Source: Thauera terpenica 58Eu
Lineage (GTDB): Bacteria; Pseudomonadota; Gammaproteobacteria; Burkholderiales; Rhodocyclaceae
Direction: 5' to 3'
DNA length: 64,000 nt
Assembly: GCF_000443165.1 (NCBI RefSeq)
Contig: NZ_ATJV01000045.1
Span: 1-64,000, forward strand
The translations under genes and the position numbers were made by a program. The stretch's first letter is position 1. Every line of letters begins with the position of its first letter. Shown here piece after piece: positions 10,341-19,219 of this stretch. A model generated the notes under the pieces. It had not been told where the DNA came from and did not search any database. It worked only from the letters and a program-made list of their open reading frames with translations.

Positions 10341-11831
10341 GTGATTGCCCCAGCAAGGGACGCCCACCGAGCTCAGCGCGAGTTGATCACGGCAGAGCCG
10401 CTGTTCTCGGGCCTGCCGCGAACACTCGTCGATGAGCTGGCCGCCGCCAGCCGTGTGCTTGAGCTGCCGGCCCAGGGCGTTCTTTACGGCGCCGATGAGC
10501 CCATTCGCGAAGCCTTTGTGCTGGCAACCGGCAGCGCCATGCGCGAACATGTATTGCCCGGGGGCAGCACCAAGGTGCTGGAGATTGCCCAGGCGCCACG
10601 GGTGCTTGGTCTGGGGGAGTTGTTCGGTGCCACCCATTACCGCGCATCGTGTCGTGTCATCACCCACAGCATCGTGGCTGCGATCGACATCCGCCGCCTG
10701 CGCGCCGTCGCCGAGCAAGACCGCAAGCTGAGCTGGCGCATCCTGCAAGCGCTGGCGCGGCGCCAGTGCGCGATCGAATTCGATGTCACCGGCCACCATT
10801 CGAGTAGCACCGGCGCCCAGCGCATCCTTGATTATCTGCTTGAACAACTCGGCGAGGAGGTCGGCCTCGCCGGGGAGACGACGCTCGTCTTCAGCGCGAG
10901 CAAGAAGATCATCGCCGCCCGCATCGGCATGACGCCCGAGTCTTTTTCACGCAGCTTGCGCCAACTCAGTGACCAAGGTCTGGTGGTGGTCGAGGGGCGC
11001 AAGGTGCACATCCAGCATGCCGCGCTGCTCGATACCGGCATCGGCGACTCCAGCCGGCGCCTGCGCTTCGCGCGCAAGGCCAGGTTGAAGTCCGAACCGC
11101 CCCGCATGGGCATCACGCCGGGCGCGCTGGTCAATCTGTGCGGGCGCTTCAGGGTACTGTCGCAACGCATGGCGGTGGCGTGGGCCATGCTCGCTGCAGA
11201 GGTGTCGGCAGAGAGAGCGGCGGTTCGGCTGCGTGCGCTGGTGGTGGAGCTCGAGCGTGGCCTGACGCGACTTGGCACGCTTGATCTGCCCGCGAGCCTC
11301 GCGCTGCATCGTCATGCCCTGACCAGCGCCTGGCCGGACTTTCAAGCTGCGCTGGCCGAAGAGGGGGCTGCGCCTGCACGGGCCGAGTGGGTGCTCAACG
11401 CCAGTGAGGCCTTGTTTGAGGCTGCCGACCGCCTGACGCGTGCAGCGGGGCAACTGTTTGCCCTGCCTGAGGTGCATTACGTCAACGTTGCCGGGCGCAA
11501 CCGCATGCTGTCGCAGCGCATTGCGAAGCTGTTCCTGCTGCGGGACTGGGTGGGGCAACCCGAAGGCATCCAGGGCGAGATCACGGCGGCCGTCGAAGAG
11601 TTCGAGCGCAATCTGCAGGAGTTGAGCCAGGACGGACGCAATCTTCCCGAGCTTTCGGCCCAGCTGCAGGAGGTGGGCAGGCAGTGGCAGCAGTTCATGA
11701 GCACCTTGACGCCCGAGATTTCGCACACCCGGCCCGGCCAGCAGATCCGCGCGGTGGTCGCGGAGGCGGATCGGCTGCTGCGCCATGTCGACACCGCGGT
11801 CAAACTCTACGAACGCCTGACTTCAGGTTGA
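10341..11831 (+). CDS. Crp/Fnr-type regulator fused to a PilJ-like (type IV pili MCP N-terminal) sensor domain
   Basis: A 496-residue predicted cytosolic transcription regulator. Residues about 1-130 form a cyclic-nucleotide-binding-type domain. Residues about 160-230 form a Crp-type winged helix (KKIIAARIGMTPESFSRSLRQL). The C-terminal 270 residues carry two copies of the PilJ/NarX-like motif: GRFRVLSQRMA near residue 267 and GRNRMLSQRIAK near residue 384. No transmembrane segment is seen, though this domain is usually periplasmic. Start is GTG with GAGGT upstream. The facing norEF-like genes suggest nitrate/nitric-oxide control, which is inference. No Fnr-type cysteine cluster is visible near the N-terminus. 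Confidence 0.85.
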   Translation: MIAPARDAHRAQRELITAEPLFSGLPRTLVDELAAASRVLELPAQGVLYGADEPIREAFVLATGSAMREHVLPGGSTKVLEIAQAPRVLGLGELFGATHYRASCRVITHSIVAAIDIRRLRAVAEQDRKLSWRILQALARRQCAIEFDVTGHHSSSTGAQRILDYLLEQLGEEVGLAGETTLVFSASKKIIAARIGMTPESFSRSLRQLSDQGLVVVEGRKVHIQHAALLDTGIGDSSRRLRFARKARLKSEPPRMGITPGALVNLCGRFRVLSQRMAVAWAMLAAEVSAERAAVRLRALVVELERGLTRLGTLDLPASLALHRHALTSAWPDFQAALAEEGAAPARAEWVLNASEALFEAADRLTRAAGQLFALPEVHYVNVAGRNRMLSQRIAKLFLLRDWVGQPEGIQGEITAAVEEFERNLQELSQDGRNLPELSAQLQEVGRQWQQFMSTLTPEISHTRPGQQIRAVVAEADRLLRHVDTAVKLYERLTSG

Positions 11832-11863
11832 AGCCGTGTTCATGCGCCCGGGCGCAGATGGCT

Positions 11864-12157
11864 TCAGATGATGAGTTTGGCCGTGAGTCGAGCGAGGGCG
11901 TCGCCGAAGGCGCTGGTGAGGATGACGAGAATCGGCATGCCATAGCAAAAGGCGTACATCAGCTGACGGATGCGCCGGGTTGCCGTGGGCAGCTCAAGGA
12001 AGCGGTCACAGACGATTCTCACCTTGATGCCCATCACCAGTGCCACCAGCACCGTGATCATGAAGCCCGCGTCGGGCTGTCCACCCAGGGCGGCACCGCC
12101 TACGCTGAGCAGCACCAGGCTGAGCCAGGCCAGATCGAGTTTACGGGTTTCGTTCAT
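11864..12157 (-). CDS. norF: Cytochrome c oxidase subunit IV-like / NorF-like membrane protein
   Basis: A 97-residue inner-membrane protein with three hydrophobic segments and a central basic loop (KVRIVCDRFLEL), the pattern of prokaryotic cytochrome c oxidase subunit IV and NorF. It follows the NorE-like gene by 16 bp on the same strand, so the two form one unit. NorF is known to support nitric-oxide reductase activity. The catalytic norCB genes are not in the window, so the symbol is provisional. Confidence 0.65.
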   Translation of the reverse strand: MNETRKLDLAWLSLVLLSVGGAALGGQPDAGFMITVLVALVMGIKVRIVCDRFLELPTATRRIRQLMYAFCYGMPILVILTSAFGDALARLTAKLII

Positions 12158-12173
12158 CGGCTCGCCTCTCTGG

Positions 12174-12779
12174 TCAGCGCAGAACGTAGAACAGCGGGAA
12201 GATCATCAGCCAGATGATGTCGGTGGTGTGCCAGTACACCGCGAAGGACTCGAGGCCGGAATGCTCTTCGGCCGAGTACGATCCGGTGCCGGTGCGCAGC
12301 ATCACCCAGATCATGCCGAGCAGGCCCCAGAACACGTGGATCAGGTGGTTGAAGCTGAGATAGTAGTAGGTGACGATGAAGACGCCGGCGTCACCGTTCA
12401 GGCCGTGGGCCAGGTTCCAGCGCACTTCGAAGAGTTTGATCACCGGGTAGCCGAGGCCGAACACGAAGGCGCCCATCATCCACTGCAGGCAGGCGCGCTG
12501 CCTGGAGGCACGCATCGCGTGCAGGGCGCGTGCCACACACCAGCCGCTGGTGAGCAGCATCAAGGTGTAGCCGGTACCGGCCAGCAGCGACAGCTGCGCC
12601 GGTCCGTTGCGAAAGATCTCCGGGTGGTGGGCACGGGCGACGAAGTACACCGCGAACATGAGCGCAAACTCGGTGACCTCGCAGAAAATGCCGACCCACA
12701 TGGCCTTGCTGCCGGGGATGCGGCCGCTGGCAGCGGGCGCTGGGGACGGAATAGCAGGGAGGGTGCCGGCTTGCGACAT
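12174..12779 (-). CDS. norE: Cytochrome c oxidase subunit III-like protein, NorE type
   Basis: A 201-residue membrane protein with five hydrophobic segments. It has the haem-copper oxidase subunit III hallmarks, including the glutamate of CEVTEFALMFAVYF, the FEVRWNLAHGL region, NHLIHVFWGLLG and the closing ESFAVYWHTTDIIWLMIF helix. Start taken at MSQAGTLP; a longer frame to 12869 has no family similarity. First gene of a norEF-like pair, convergent with the Crp-PilJ regulator. A terminal-oxidase subunit III is the alternative reading. Confidence 0.75.
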   Translation of the reverse strand: MSQAGTLPAIPSPAPAASGRIPGSKAMWVGIFCEVTEFALMFAVYFVARAHHPEIFRNGPAQLSLLAGTGYTLMLLTSGWCVARALHAMRASRQRACLQWMMGAFVFGLGYPVIKLFEVRWNLAHGLNGDAGVFIVTYYYLSFNHLIHVFWGLLGMIWVMLRTGTGSYSAEEHSGLESFAVYWHTTDIIWLMIFPLFYVLR

Positions 12780-12906
12780 GGCAGACAGGAAAGTGCGGTG
12801 CTGGAGGGGTGGATTATCGCGCTCACGCCGCATTGATTGCCTTGATGCTGCGTAAGTCGGGTCGGCCAATGCGATACTTGCGGCCCTTGATCAAGGAGAC
12901 CGGGTT

Positions 12907-13380
12907 TTGAAGAAGATCATTTCGTGCGCTCTGGGCGCAGCGCTCGCCCTGCCGCTGGGTGTGCAGGCCGAGACCGTGGGTGCGGTCGACACCGTGTTCA
13001 AGTTCATCGGCCGCAACCACCAGGTGGTGGTGGAGGTGTTCGATGACCCCAAGGTGGAGGGCGTGTCGTGCTACGTCTCGCGCGCACGCACGGGCGGCAT
13101 CAAGGGCTCGCTGGGCCTCGCCGAGGATACGTCCGATGCGTCGGTGGCCTGCCGTCAGGTGGGTGAGATCACCCTGCTCGAACCCCTGCGTCAACAGGAG
13201 GAGGTGTTCTCGCAGAGCGCATCGATCCTGTTCAAGAAAGTGCGCATCGTGCGCATGGCCGATGTCAAGCGCAATACCTTGGTCTACCTCGTCTACAGCG
13301 ACAAGCTGATCGAAGGCAGCCCGCAGAACAACGTCACCGCCGTGCCCGTGCCACGCAGCACGCCGCTGCAGCTGCGCTGA
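12907..13380 (+). CDS. creA: CreA family protein
   Basis: Exported protein of 157 residues. A signal peptide ([20 protein letters not shown]) precedes the conserved CreA core with [33 protein letters not shown] and [11 protein letters not shown], closely resembling E. coli CreA. Its biochemical role is unknown. The start is TTG, with AAGGAG eight bases upstream as good support. It is divergent from the norE-like gene. Confidence 0.93.
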   Translation: MKKIISCALGAALALPLGVQAETVGAVDTVFKFIGRNHQVVVEVFDDPKVEGVSCYVSRARTGGIKGSLGLAEDTSDASVACRQVGEITLLEPLRQQEEVFSQSASILFKKVRIVRMADVKRNTLVYLVYSDKLIEGSPQNNVTAVPVPRSTPLQLR

Positions 13381-13399
13381 GCCGCAGGCGCAGCAGCCT

Positions 13400-13669
13400 T
13401 CAGGCGGTCGCAACCTCGCACAGACGACACTTGGTCACACCGTATTCGGTCCTGACCAGCAGTGGATAGAGCGAGCCACAGAAGCGGCCATGGTGAGCGA
13501 TGTTGTAGCCTACGACATGGCCCGCTATATGGCCGATGTGCACGCTCTGGCCGATGCCATATCCGGCTTCGATGGCCCGGTTGATCGAGCGCTTGACGAT
13601 GTCGTAGCGTGTTGCGGCCCTTGGGGTTCGACGTGAGCCCTCGACGACGAGGAGGGGTTGGGTAGACAT
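13400..13669 (-). CDS. Hypothetical protein, 89 residues
   Basis: I do not recognise this protein. The ATG at 13669 has AGAGGT five bases upstream, which supports translation. It is basic and soluble, with RYDIVKRSINRAIEAGYGIGQ, a histidine-rich middle (HIGHIAGHVVGYNIAHHG) and two late cysteines in the pattern CRLC. The upstream extension in the longer frame is not needed. It lies alone between creA and sstT, with no sign of an operon. Confidence 0.6.
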   Translation of the reverse strand: MSTQPLLVVEGSRRTPRAATRYDIVKRSINRAIEAGYGIGQSVHIGHIAGHVVGYNIAHHGRFCGSLYPLLVRTEYGVTKCRLCEVATA

Positions 13670-13899
13670 AGTGACCTCTGCTGCATGACCCGTGAATCGG
13701 GTCTTCATGCGTGTTTACGGCTGCGTTGAGCGAAACTCGACCCTCGCGCCCACAGTGTTCGCCACATGGTGCCAGAGCCGGTGTGAGCTGTTTCACGGAT
13801 CCGTACAAATTTTACCTTGGTCGTACGCCAGGGCTGACACCCCGGACGTGGGCGCGCGCCATGAATCGACTTTTTCAGAACATCATCCCGAGCAAGATC

Positions 13900-15123
13900 A
13901 TGACCCAAGCTTCAAGCCGTAATCCAGTCATCCGCCATGTTCTGCAGGGCAGCCTCATCTCGCAGATCACCTTCGCCCTTGTGTGCGGCATCGTGCTCGC
14001 CGTACTTGCACCCGAGCTCGCACGCTCGGCGAGCTTGCTGGGTGATGTCTTCGTATCGGCGCTCAAAGCCGTTGCGCCCGTGCTGGTGTTCGTGCTCGTG
14101 GCGGCCGCCATCGCCAGTCACAAGAGCGGCCAGCCCACCCACATCCGACCTGTGCTGCTGCTGTATTTCGCCGGCACTCTCGGCGCATCGCTGGTGGCGG
14201 TGATTGCCAGCTTCAGCTTTCCGACCACGCTGGTTCTCGATGCGCCGCAGGTGCTTGGCACGCCCCCGGGCGGCATCATCGGCGTGCTCAAGAATCTGCT
14301 GCTGAGCGCGGTCTCGAATCCCTTCAAGGCGCTGATCGAAGCCAACTTCATCGGCATCCTGGCCTGGGCCATTGCGCTTGGCGTTGGCTTGCGTCATGCA
14401 GGAGAGGCCACAAAGAGCGTGCTGTCCGACCTCGCGGCGGCGGTGTCACAGATCGTGCGCTGGGTGATTCGTTTCGCCCCGCTGGGCATCTTCGGACTGG
14501 TGGCGGGCACGCTCGCCGAATCCGGGATGGGCGCGCTGCTCGGCTATGGGCAGTTGTTGCTGGTGATTGTTGGCAGCATGGTGGTCGTGGCGCTGGTGCT
14601 CAATCCGCTGCTGGTGTTCTGGGTGACACGTCGCAATCCCTATCCGCTCGTGTTTACCTGCCTGCGCGAGAGCGCGCTGACCGCCTTCTTCACCCGCAGC
14701 TCGGCGGCCAACATTCCGATCAACCTGCAGTTGTGCAAGCGCCTCAATCTGCACGCGGACACCTACGCGATCTCGATCCCCCTGGGGGCGACGATCAACA
14801 TGGCGGGCGCGGCCATCACCATCGCGGTGATGACCTTGGCCGCGGTGCACACGCTGGGGATCAGCGTCGATCTGCCGACCACCTTGCTGCTGTGCGTCGT
14901 GGCCTCGCTGGCGGCGTGCGGCGTGTCGGGTGTGGCGGGTGGTTCGCTGCTGCTGATCCCGATGGCGTGCAACCTGTTTGGCATCGGCACCGATGTGGCG
15001 ATGCAGGTGGTGGCGATCGGTTTCGTCATCAGCGTGGTGCAGGACTCCTTCGAGACCGCGCTCAACTCCTCTACCGACGTGTTGTTCACTGCCGCCGCCT
15101 GTCGGGCGGCCGAGGCCGGCTAG
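13900..15123 (+). CDS. sstT: Serine/threonine:sodium symporter
   Basis: Inner-membrane Na+-coupled uptake carrier for serine and threonine, in the dicarboxylate/amino-acid:cation symporter family. The 407-residue protein opens with the SstT-like [20 protein letters not shown] and contains [18 protein letters not shown], the serine-rich loop [15 protein letters not shown] and the substrate region [18 protein letters not shown]. An in-frame ATG at 13861 is possible; I prefer 13900 by length and similarity. The 230 bp upstream hold no recognised element. Confidence 0.93.
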   Translation: MTQASSRNPVIRHVLQGSLISQITFALVCGIVLAVLAPELARSASLLGDVFVSALKAVAPVLVFVLVAAAIASHKSGQPTHIRPVLLLYFAGTLGASLVAVIASFSFPTTLVLDAPQVLGTPPGGIIGVLKNLLLSAVSNPFKALIEANFIGILAWAIALGVGLRHAGEATKSVLSDLAAAVSQIVRWVIRFAPLGIFGLVAGTLAESGMGALLGYGQLLLVIVGSMVVVALVLNPLLVFWVTRRNPYPLVFTCLRESALTAFFTRSSAANIPINLQLCKRLNLHADTYAISIPLGATINMAGAAITIAVMTLAAVHTLGISVDLPTTLLLCVVASLAACGVSGVAGGSLLLIPMACNLFGIGTDVAMQVVAIGFVISVVQDSFETALNSSTDVLFTAAACRAAEAG

Positions 15124-15129
15124 GCGGGC

Positions 15130-15190
15130 GATCCGGTCGGCTTCAACCCGGATCACTGTTCAGGGCAGGTCCTCACCAGGGCTTGCCCTG
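15130..15190. terminator. Two consecutive hairpins after sstT
   Basis: Stem one pairs GATCCGG (15130) with CCGGATC (15148). Stem two pairs CAGGGCA (15161) with TGCCCTG (15184). They stand between sstT and the MATE gene. There is no long T-tract, so termination strength is uncertain. Confidence 0.45.
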
Positions 15191-15218
15191 TCGTCCACTG
15201 CAAGTTGTCAACGGCGCC

Positions 15219-16541
15219 ATGCAAAAACAATATCTGGCTGGTCAATCATTGTCTCGGGCCTTGTTCAGCATGACCTGGCCGATGCTCTTTGGTGCTGTGG
15301 CGCTGATGAGTTTTCAGTTGGTCGACAGCATCTTCATCAGCATGCTGGGCATGCAGCCGCTTGCGGCCCTGGGCTTTACGCTGCCTCTGCAGCAACTGCT
15401 GATTGGCGTGCAGATTGGCATCGGTATTGCCGCAACCGCGCTGATTTCGCGGGCGATCGGCGCGGGCAAGGCAGAGCACGCCAAATACATGGGCGGCCTT
15501 GTGGTGCTCGCCGGTTGCTCTGTCTCGCTGATTTTATGTACCTTGATCTGGTTGCTGCGCACCCCCTTGCTTGATGCCCTCGGTGCTGACGCCGAGTTAT
15601 TGCCCTACACCGAAAGCTATTGGCTGCCCTGGCTTACCAGTGCATGGCTGGGCGCGTTCTTGTATTTTGCCAACAGCATTTCACGCGCGCATGGGGATAC
15701 CCGCTTGCCGGGTTTGACGATGGTGTTGACCAGCATCCTCAACATGTTGCTCGACCCATTGTTCATTTTCACCTTTGGCCTGGGCTTGCCCGGTGCGGCC
15801 TATGCCACCATTGTTGCCTGCCTGGTGGGCGCCGCGATCATGTATTCACGGATATTGAAGCACCATTGGCTGGCCTTTGATCCAGGCAAGCTGGCGATTG
15901 CCCCCGCACTGCTTGATATTGCCAAAACCAGTGCGCCCGCCATGCTCAGCCAGTTGATGCCAGGCACCGCCTCATTGCTGGCCACGCGCCTGGTCGCCGG
16001 CTTTGGTGGCTCAGCCATTGCTGCGTGGGCGCTGGGCAGCCGCCTGGAGCTGTTTTCCATCGTCATCGTACTGGCGCTGACCATGGCTCTGCCGCCCATG
16101 GTGGGGCGTTTGTTCGGCGCCAGGCAACTCGAACGCGTACACAGCCTGGTGCTGATTGCAGTGCGCTTTGTGATCGGCTTGCAATTGACCATCGCCTTGT
16201 TCTGGATGGCCACGCGCTGGTTGATCGCACCCGCCCTGGCCCCAGACCAGGAATCCGAACTGTATCTGCTGAGCTACATGCTTTGGGTGCCGATCAGCTA
16301 TGCCGCGCTGGGTGTGTGCATGCTGATGGTTTCAGTGTGCAACGCGCTGGGCATGCCGATGCGCGCGGTCTGGATTTCCACTTTGCGTCTGTTCGTGTGC
16401 TACCTGCCGGCACTCTGGGTTGGCGCCAGCATTGCAGACATGAGCGGCCTGTATATCGGCGTGCTGCTGGGTAACCTTGCCGCGGGCTTGTTGGCCTGGA
16501 ATCTTTACAAACAAGGCTTGCAGCATATCCAGCAGGCGTAG
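15219..16541 (+). CDS. MATE family multidrug efflux protein
   Basis: A 440-residue inner-membrane antiporter that exports cationic drugs in exchange for Na+ or H+. Twelve hydrophobic segments are seen in two halves, with FSMTWPMLFGAVALMSFQLVDSIF near the start and the FGGSAIAAWALGSRLE repeat in the second half. ATG 15219 starts the homologous region. Codon use looks richer in TTG and ATT than in its neighbours, which may point to a different origin. Confidence 0.92.
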   Translation: MQKQYLAGQSLSRALFSMTWPMLFGAVALMSFQLVDSIFISMLGMQPLAALGFTLPLQQLLIGVQIGIGIAATALISRAIGAGKAEHAKYMGGLVVLAGCSVSLILCTLIWLLRTPLLDALGADAELLPYTESYWLPWLTSAWLGAFLYFANSISRAHGDTRLPGLTMVLTSILNMLLDPLFIFTFGLGLPGAAYATIVACLVGAAIMYSRILKHHWLAFDPGKLAIAPALLDIAKTSAPAMLSQLMPGTASLLATRLVAGFGGSAIAAWALGSRLELFSIVIVLALTMALPPMVGRLFGARQLERVHSLVLIAVRFVIGLQLTIALFWMATRWLIAPALAPDQESELYLLSYMLWVPISYAALGVCMLMVSVCNALGMPMRAVWISTLRLFVCYLPALWVGASIADMSGLYIGVLLGNLAAGLLAWNLYKQGLQHIQQA

Positions 16542-16591
16542 GCGCCCCTGTCACCCGAGCTCGGACAATCTGACCCTCAAGAGGCCGTTCT

Positions 16592-18595
16592 TCAAGAAGT
16601 CGGTGTGGCGGTGCCTTCCTTGCCCGGGGGGGACGGGAAGAAGTTCACCTTCTGCGCCACCACGCTATCGCGCATCCTGGCGATGTGCGGTTTCATCGCG
16701 CCCTCGACATGCATCTCGCAGCGTTTGCAGTCAAAGCGCAAGGTCAGCGTTTCGTTGCCATTGACCAGCTGCATCGGATCGGGGCGGATGCCTTTCACTT
16801 CCTTCGGGCACAGGTTGAAGCTGTAGCGCAGGCAGTGTTTGGTGATCATCAGCGAGACGTTGTCGGTTTCGCGGTTTTCCTCGAAGGCGGCATCGACAAG
16901 GGTGACGCCGTGGCGGGCGTAAAACGCCCGTGCCTTGTCGTTGAGCACGTTGGCGAGATAGCTCAGCGCGTCCTGCGGGTAGGCGACTGGCGGCTCGACT
17001 GCGGCGGCGCGCGGCGGGCGGGCGTAGGCCTTGAGGCGCGCCGTTTCGAGCTGCTCGACCGCGTCGCGGCGCAGCGCATTGAGCTGGCTGGCGGGCAGAA
17101 AGGGCAGGGCAGGCAGGTCGAGGACCAGTTCGCCGAGGGTGAAAATGCTGTTGCCGAGCCTGGCGATGTGCTCGTGTAGCGTTGCCTGCGCACGCTCCGC
17201 GTTTTGTGCCGGCTGGAAGGCGCCGGCCAGGGTGGCGGTGGCGCTCACGCCGTCCTCGTCGGTCAGGGTGAGCGCAAGAGGGCTGCCCTCTGCGCCCGCG
17301 CCATGGTGCAGGCGTGCATCGACGCGGATGCGGCGCTCGGCAGATTTCTTCTCCAGTGCGCGCTCGAATTCGTGGTCATGATTGCGGAACACCGAAGTGC
17401 CCGGCACCAGCTCGGCCGGCAGCGGGTCGGACGTAAAGATGCGATCCACGCCTTCGCCGCCGGCATTGGCTTCGGCACGGTTGACCCGCAGGCCGGTGAG
17501 CTCGCCCCTGGGCGTGTACCAGGTGAGGCCATCGGCGTTGTGGATGGGGGCGCTGCGTTCGATCTCGAAGAACCGGCGTGCCTTGGCGTCGATCTTCGTC
17601 ACGCGGCCGATCGGCTCGCCGATGAACTTGGGCGACTCGAAGGCTTCGATGCCGTGCTGGCGATCGTTGGCAAAGTAATCGGTATAGCCACGGTTGAAGG
17701 TCTTGTCCGCCTGCGGCTCGAACAGGAAGATCGTGCGCCCGCTGGATGCGCGCTGGTATGCGCTGCCCCCGGTCTCAGGGTGCTCGATGATCTCGTCGAG
17801 CAGTCGGCGGTAGTGCGCGGTGATGTTCTTGACGTAGGACAGATCCTTGTAGCGGCCCTCGATCTTGAACGAGCTGATGCCTGCAGCTGCCAGCGCGCGC
17901 AGGTTGGCGCTCTGGTTGTTGTCCTTCATCGACAGCATGTGCTGTTGGCTGGCGAGGGTGTTGCCGTCCTTGTCCTTGAGGTCGTAGGGCAGGCGACAGG
18001 CCTGCGAGCATTCGCCGCGGTTGGCGCTGCGGCCGGTGTGGGCGTGGCTGATGTAGCACTGGCCGGAGAAGGCCACGCACAGCGCGCCATGGACAAAGTA
18101 TTCGAGCTGGCAGGTGGTGGCAGCGGCGATCTTCCTGACCTCGGCCAGTGACAGCTCGCGTGCCAGCACGATCTGGGAGAAGCCCACATCTTGCAGGAAG
18201 CGCGCCTTGCTGGCGTCGCGGATGTCGGTCTGGGTGCTGGCGTGAAGCTGGATGGGCGGCAGGTCGAGCTCGAGCAGCCCCATGTCCTGCACGATGAGCG
18301 CGTCCACCCCGGCGTCGTAAAGCTGCCAGATCAGCTCGCGCGCTGGTTCCAGCTCGGTGTCGAACAGGATGGTGTTGGTGGCGACGAAGACTTCGGCGTG
18401 ATAGCGGTGCGCGTGCGCCACCAGGCGCGCAATGTCCGCCACCGAGTTGTCCGCTGCCGAGCGCGCACCGAAGGCCGGGCCGCCGATATACACCGCGTCT
18501 GCGCCGTGCTTGATGGCTTCGATGCCGAAGTCGGCGGTCTTCGCCGGGGCGAGGAGCTCGAGGGTGTGGCGGGGCTCAGTCATGGCACGATTCAT
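16592..18595 (-). CDS. rlhA: 23S rRNA 5-hydroxycytidine C2501 synthase (U32 peptidase family)
   Basis: Iron-sulfur U32-family enzyme that hydroxylates C2501 of 23S rRNA. The 667 residues align by eye with E. coli RlhA (YdcP) along the full length: HGADAVYIGGPAFGAR, QLHASTQTDI, the cysteine-rich GQCYISHAHTGRSANRGECS, SFKIEGRYKD, and the C-terminal MITKHCLRYSFNLCPKEVKG with FDCKRCEMHVEG. Starts at 18595 or 18583 are both possible. It is convergent with the MATE gene. Confidence 0.95.
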   Translation of the reverse strand: MNRAMTEPRHTLELLAPAKTADFGIEAIKHGADAVYIGGPAFGARSAADNSVADIARLVAHAHRYHAEVFVATNTILFDTELEPARELIWQLYDAGVDALIVQDMGLLELDLPPIQLHASTQTDIRDASKARFLQDVGFSQIVLARELSLAEVRKIAAATTCQLEYFVHGALCVAFSGQCYISHAHTGRSANRGECSQACRLPYDLKDKDGNTLASQQHMLSMKDNNQSANLRALAAAGISSFKIEGRYKDLSYVKNITAHYRRLLDEIIEHPETGGSAYQRASSGRTIFLFEPQADKTFNRGYTDYFANDRQHGIEAFESPKFIGEPIGRVTKIDAKARRFFEIERSAPIHNADGLTWYTPRGELTGLRVNRAEANAGGEGVDRIFTSDPLPAELVPGTSVFRNHDHEFERALEKKSAERRIRVDARLHHGAGAEGSPLALTLTDEDGVSATATLAGAFQPAQNAERAQATLHEHIARLGNSIFTLGELVLDLPALPFLPASQLNALRRDAVEQLETARLKAYARPPRAAAVEPPVAYPQDALSYLANVLNDKARAFYARHGVTLVDAAFEENRETDNVSLMITKHCLRYSFNLCPKEVKGIRPDPMQLVNGNETLTLRFDCKRCEMHVEGAMKPHIARMRDSVVAQKVNFFPSPPGKEGTATPTS

Positions 18596-18706
18596 CCGCG
18601 TTCGACACGCAAACGCCTGATTGGAAAGGCGGTGATGATAACAACAGGCTCAGGACCTGACGAGCGCCACCACCGGGCGGGGTAAAACCACCGTGGCAGG
18701 GGCCGC

Positions 18707-19060
18707 TCAGATGCGCGCTGAGTCGGCGTAGCCGCGCATGACCAGCGGCACCAGCACGAGCAGGCCGACCGCGTCTGCCACCCAGTCCCACGGGTCGCCG
18801 AAGCGATGACGGGTCTGGCTTTGCGCAAGCTCCATCGCCGCGCCGTAGAGCAGCAGACCGGCGGCAATGCGCAGCGGATGGCGTGGCCAGCCGGCATACG
18901 CCAGCAGCGCCAGGGTGGCGAAGGCCAGCGCGTGTTCGATCTTGTCCTGCCACGACACCAGTTTCGCGATGTTGGGCGCGGGCATCAGCGCGAGCCAGAA
19001 CACGGCAAGAAGGAGGGTGCAGAAGAGGATGCGAAAGATCGTGCGAACGGAAGAAGGCAT
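18707..19060 (-). CDS. VanZ-like family membrane protein
   Basis: A 117-residue protein with four hydrophobic segments and the VanZ-like signature DKIEHALAFATLALLA and the DWVADAVG motif. Function is unknown; VanZ itself is associated with low-level teicoplanin resistance, but no such role can be inferred here. It lies downstream of no close partner. Confidence 0.85.
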   Translation of the reverse strand: MPSSVRTIFRILFCTLLLAVFWLALMPAPNIAKLVSWQDKIEHALAFATLALLAYAGWPRHPLRIAAGLLLYGAAMELAQSQTRHRFGDPWDWVADAVGLLVLVPLVMRGYADSARI

Positions 19061-19219
19061 GGGCAGTCCGAGTGGAACGAGGCGAGATTTTGCACGAATC
19101 GTTGATCAAAGAGGACGCTTGGTGACGTTTCGTGACGCTTGACTCATGGCGACACGTGCATTTGACGATGGGCGTTGAACGCCGCGCGTTTTGATGCGCA
19201 CAGGAAGGAGGATGGGCAG

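Noticed and set aside
12780-12906. Fnr/Dnr box between norE-like and creA genes
   Set aside because: TTGATtgccTTGAT is a direct, not an inverted, arrangement and fits the TTGAT-N4-ATCAA consensus poorly.
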